Assembly: GCA_013397115.1 (NCBI GenBank)
Contig: VWZW01002470.1
Location: 982,729 to 1,046,728, forward strand
Length of the DNA: 64,000 nucleotides
From: Edolisoma coerulescens
Lineage: Eukaryota > Chordata > Aves > Passeriformes > Campephagidae
Reading direction: 5' to 3'
The position numbers were made by a program, and so were the translations under genes. Below the pieces are notes generated by a model. That model saw nothing but the letters and a program-made list of their open reading frames with translations, was not told where the DNA came from and did no database searches. How positions within the stretch are numbered: the stretch's first letter is position 1; each line of letters begins with the position of its first letter. Positions 63,914 through 64,000 of the stretch are shown piece by piece.

Positions 63914-64000
63914 TCATTCACTGTCCGAAAGGGTTTCGTACTGGGAGCAGAGCAGGGGCTTGGGCTCCTCGTCCCAGGCGTGGTGCTGGCTGCCGGGGGT
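63914..64000 (-). CDS. NCOR2: NCOR2 (SMRT corepressor), C-terminal 28 codons, partial
   Basis: Reading leftward from the window edge, the frame ends PLLCSQYETLSDSE and a TGA at 63916-63914. This is the conserved extreme C-terminus of the NCoR/SMRT family, and ending in SDSE rather than SDSDD points to NCOR2 over NCOR1. The protein is a large nuclear scaffold that links unliganded nuclear receptors and other repressors to HDAC3. The deacetylase-activating, SANT and receptor-interaction regions all lie beyond the window. The upstream boundary of this terminal exon is outside the window. Its position convergent with RFLNA agrees with known synteny. Confidence 0.95.
   Translation of the reverse strand, partial: TPGSQHHAWDEEPKPLLCSQYETLSDSE

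Noticed and set aside
1..64000. CR1 LINE 3' ends, tRNA genes, CRISPR arrays
   Set aside because: I looked for the CR1 terminal ATTCTATGA-type repeats and conserved 3' text, tRNA T-loop GGTTCGAAT and regularly spaced repeats, and found none I could support by eye. A RepeatMasker and tRNAscan run would settle it.

Overview
The window is nuclear DNA of a vertebrate, most likely a bird. It holds one complete protein-coding gene and the 3' end of a second, lying tail to tail. RFLNA (refilin A, formerly FAM101A) is on the + strand with three coding exons at 34642-34851, 43531-43640 and 45332-45665. NCOR2 (SMRT corepressor) is on the - strand; only its last 28 codons and its 3' UTR are inside, from 64000 down to about 61775. 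This convergent RFLNA>/<NCOR2 order matches the human 12q24.31 arrangement. The bird assignment is an inference from compact spacing (about 11 kb for the RFLNA coding span and about 11-15 kb to NCOR2), low visible repeat content, and no Alu, B1 or L1 sequence that I could recognise.

Layout: 1 to about 33.7 kb is non-coding, with only short simple repeats, low-complexity tracts and one poly(A) tract. At 33.74-34.05 kb a roughly 156-bp segment is duplicated in tandem, directly before a CpG island (about 33.99-35.02 kb) that carries the RFLNA promoter and first coding exon. Intron 1 is 8.7 kb and intron 2 is 1.7 kb. The last exon is GC-rich and is followed by a 3' UTR that ends at one of two candidate poly(A) signals, 47266 or 50689. 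A decayed Ty3/Gypsy reverse-transcriptase fragment lies at about 51.55-52.10 kb. From there to 61.77 kb I see no gene, only short tandem repeats and a few AT-rich blocks that could be regulatory. The NCOR2 3' UTR is unusually dense in long A and U homopolymers.

The two genes do not form an operon-like unit. RFLNA makes a small filamin-binding protein of the actin cytoskeleton. NCOR2 makes a nuclear scaffold for HDAC3 and unliganded nuclear receptors. I found no tRNA, rRNA, CRISPR or intact mobile element. Nothing here supports a previously undescribed multi-gene system; the points most worth checking are the promoter-proximal tandem duplication, a candidate upstream exon, the Gypsy RT fossil and the homopolymer architecture of the NCOR2 3' UTR.
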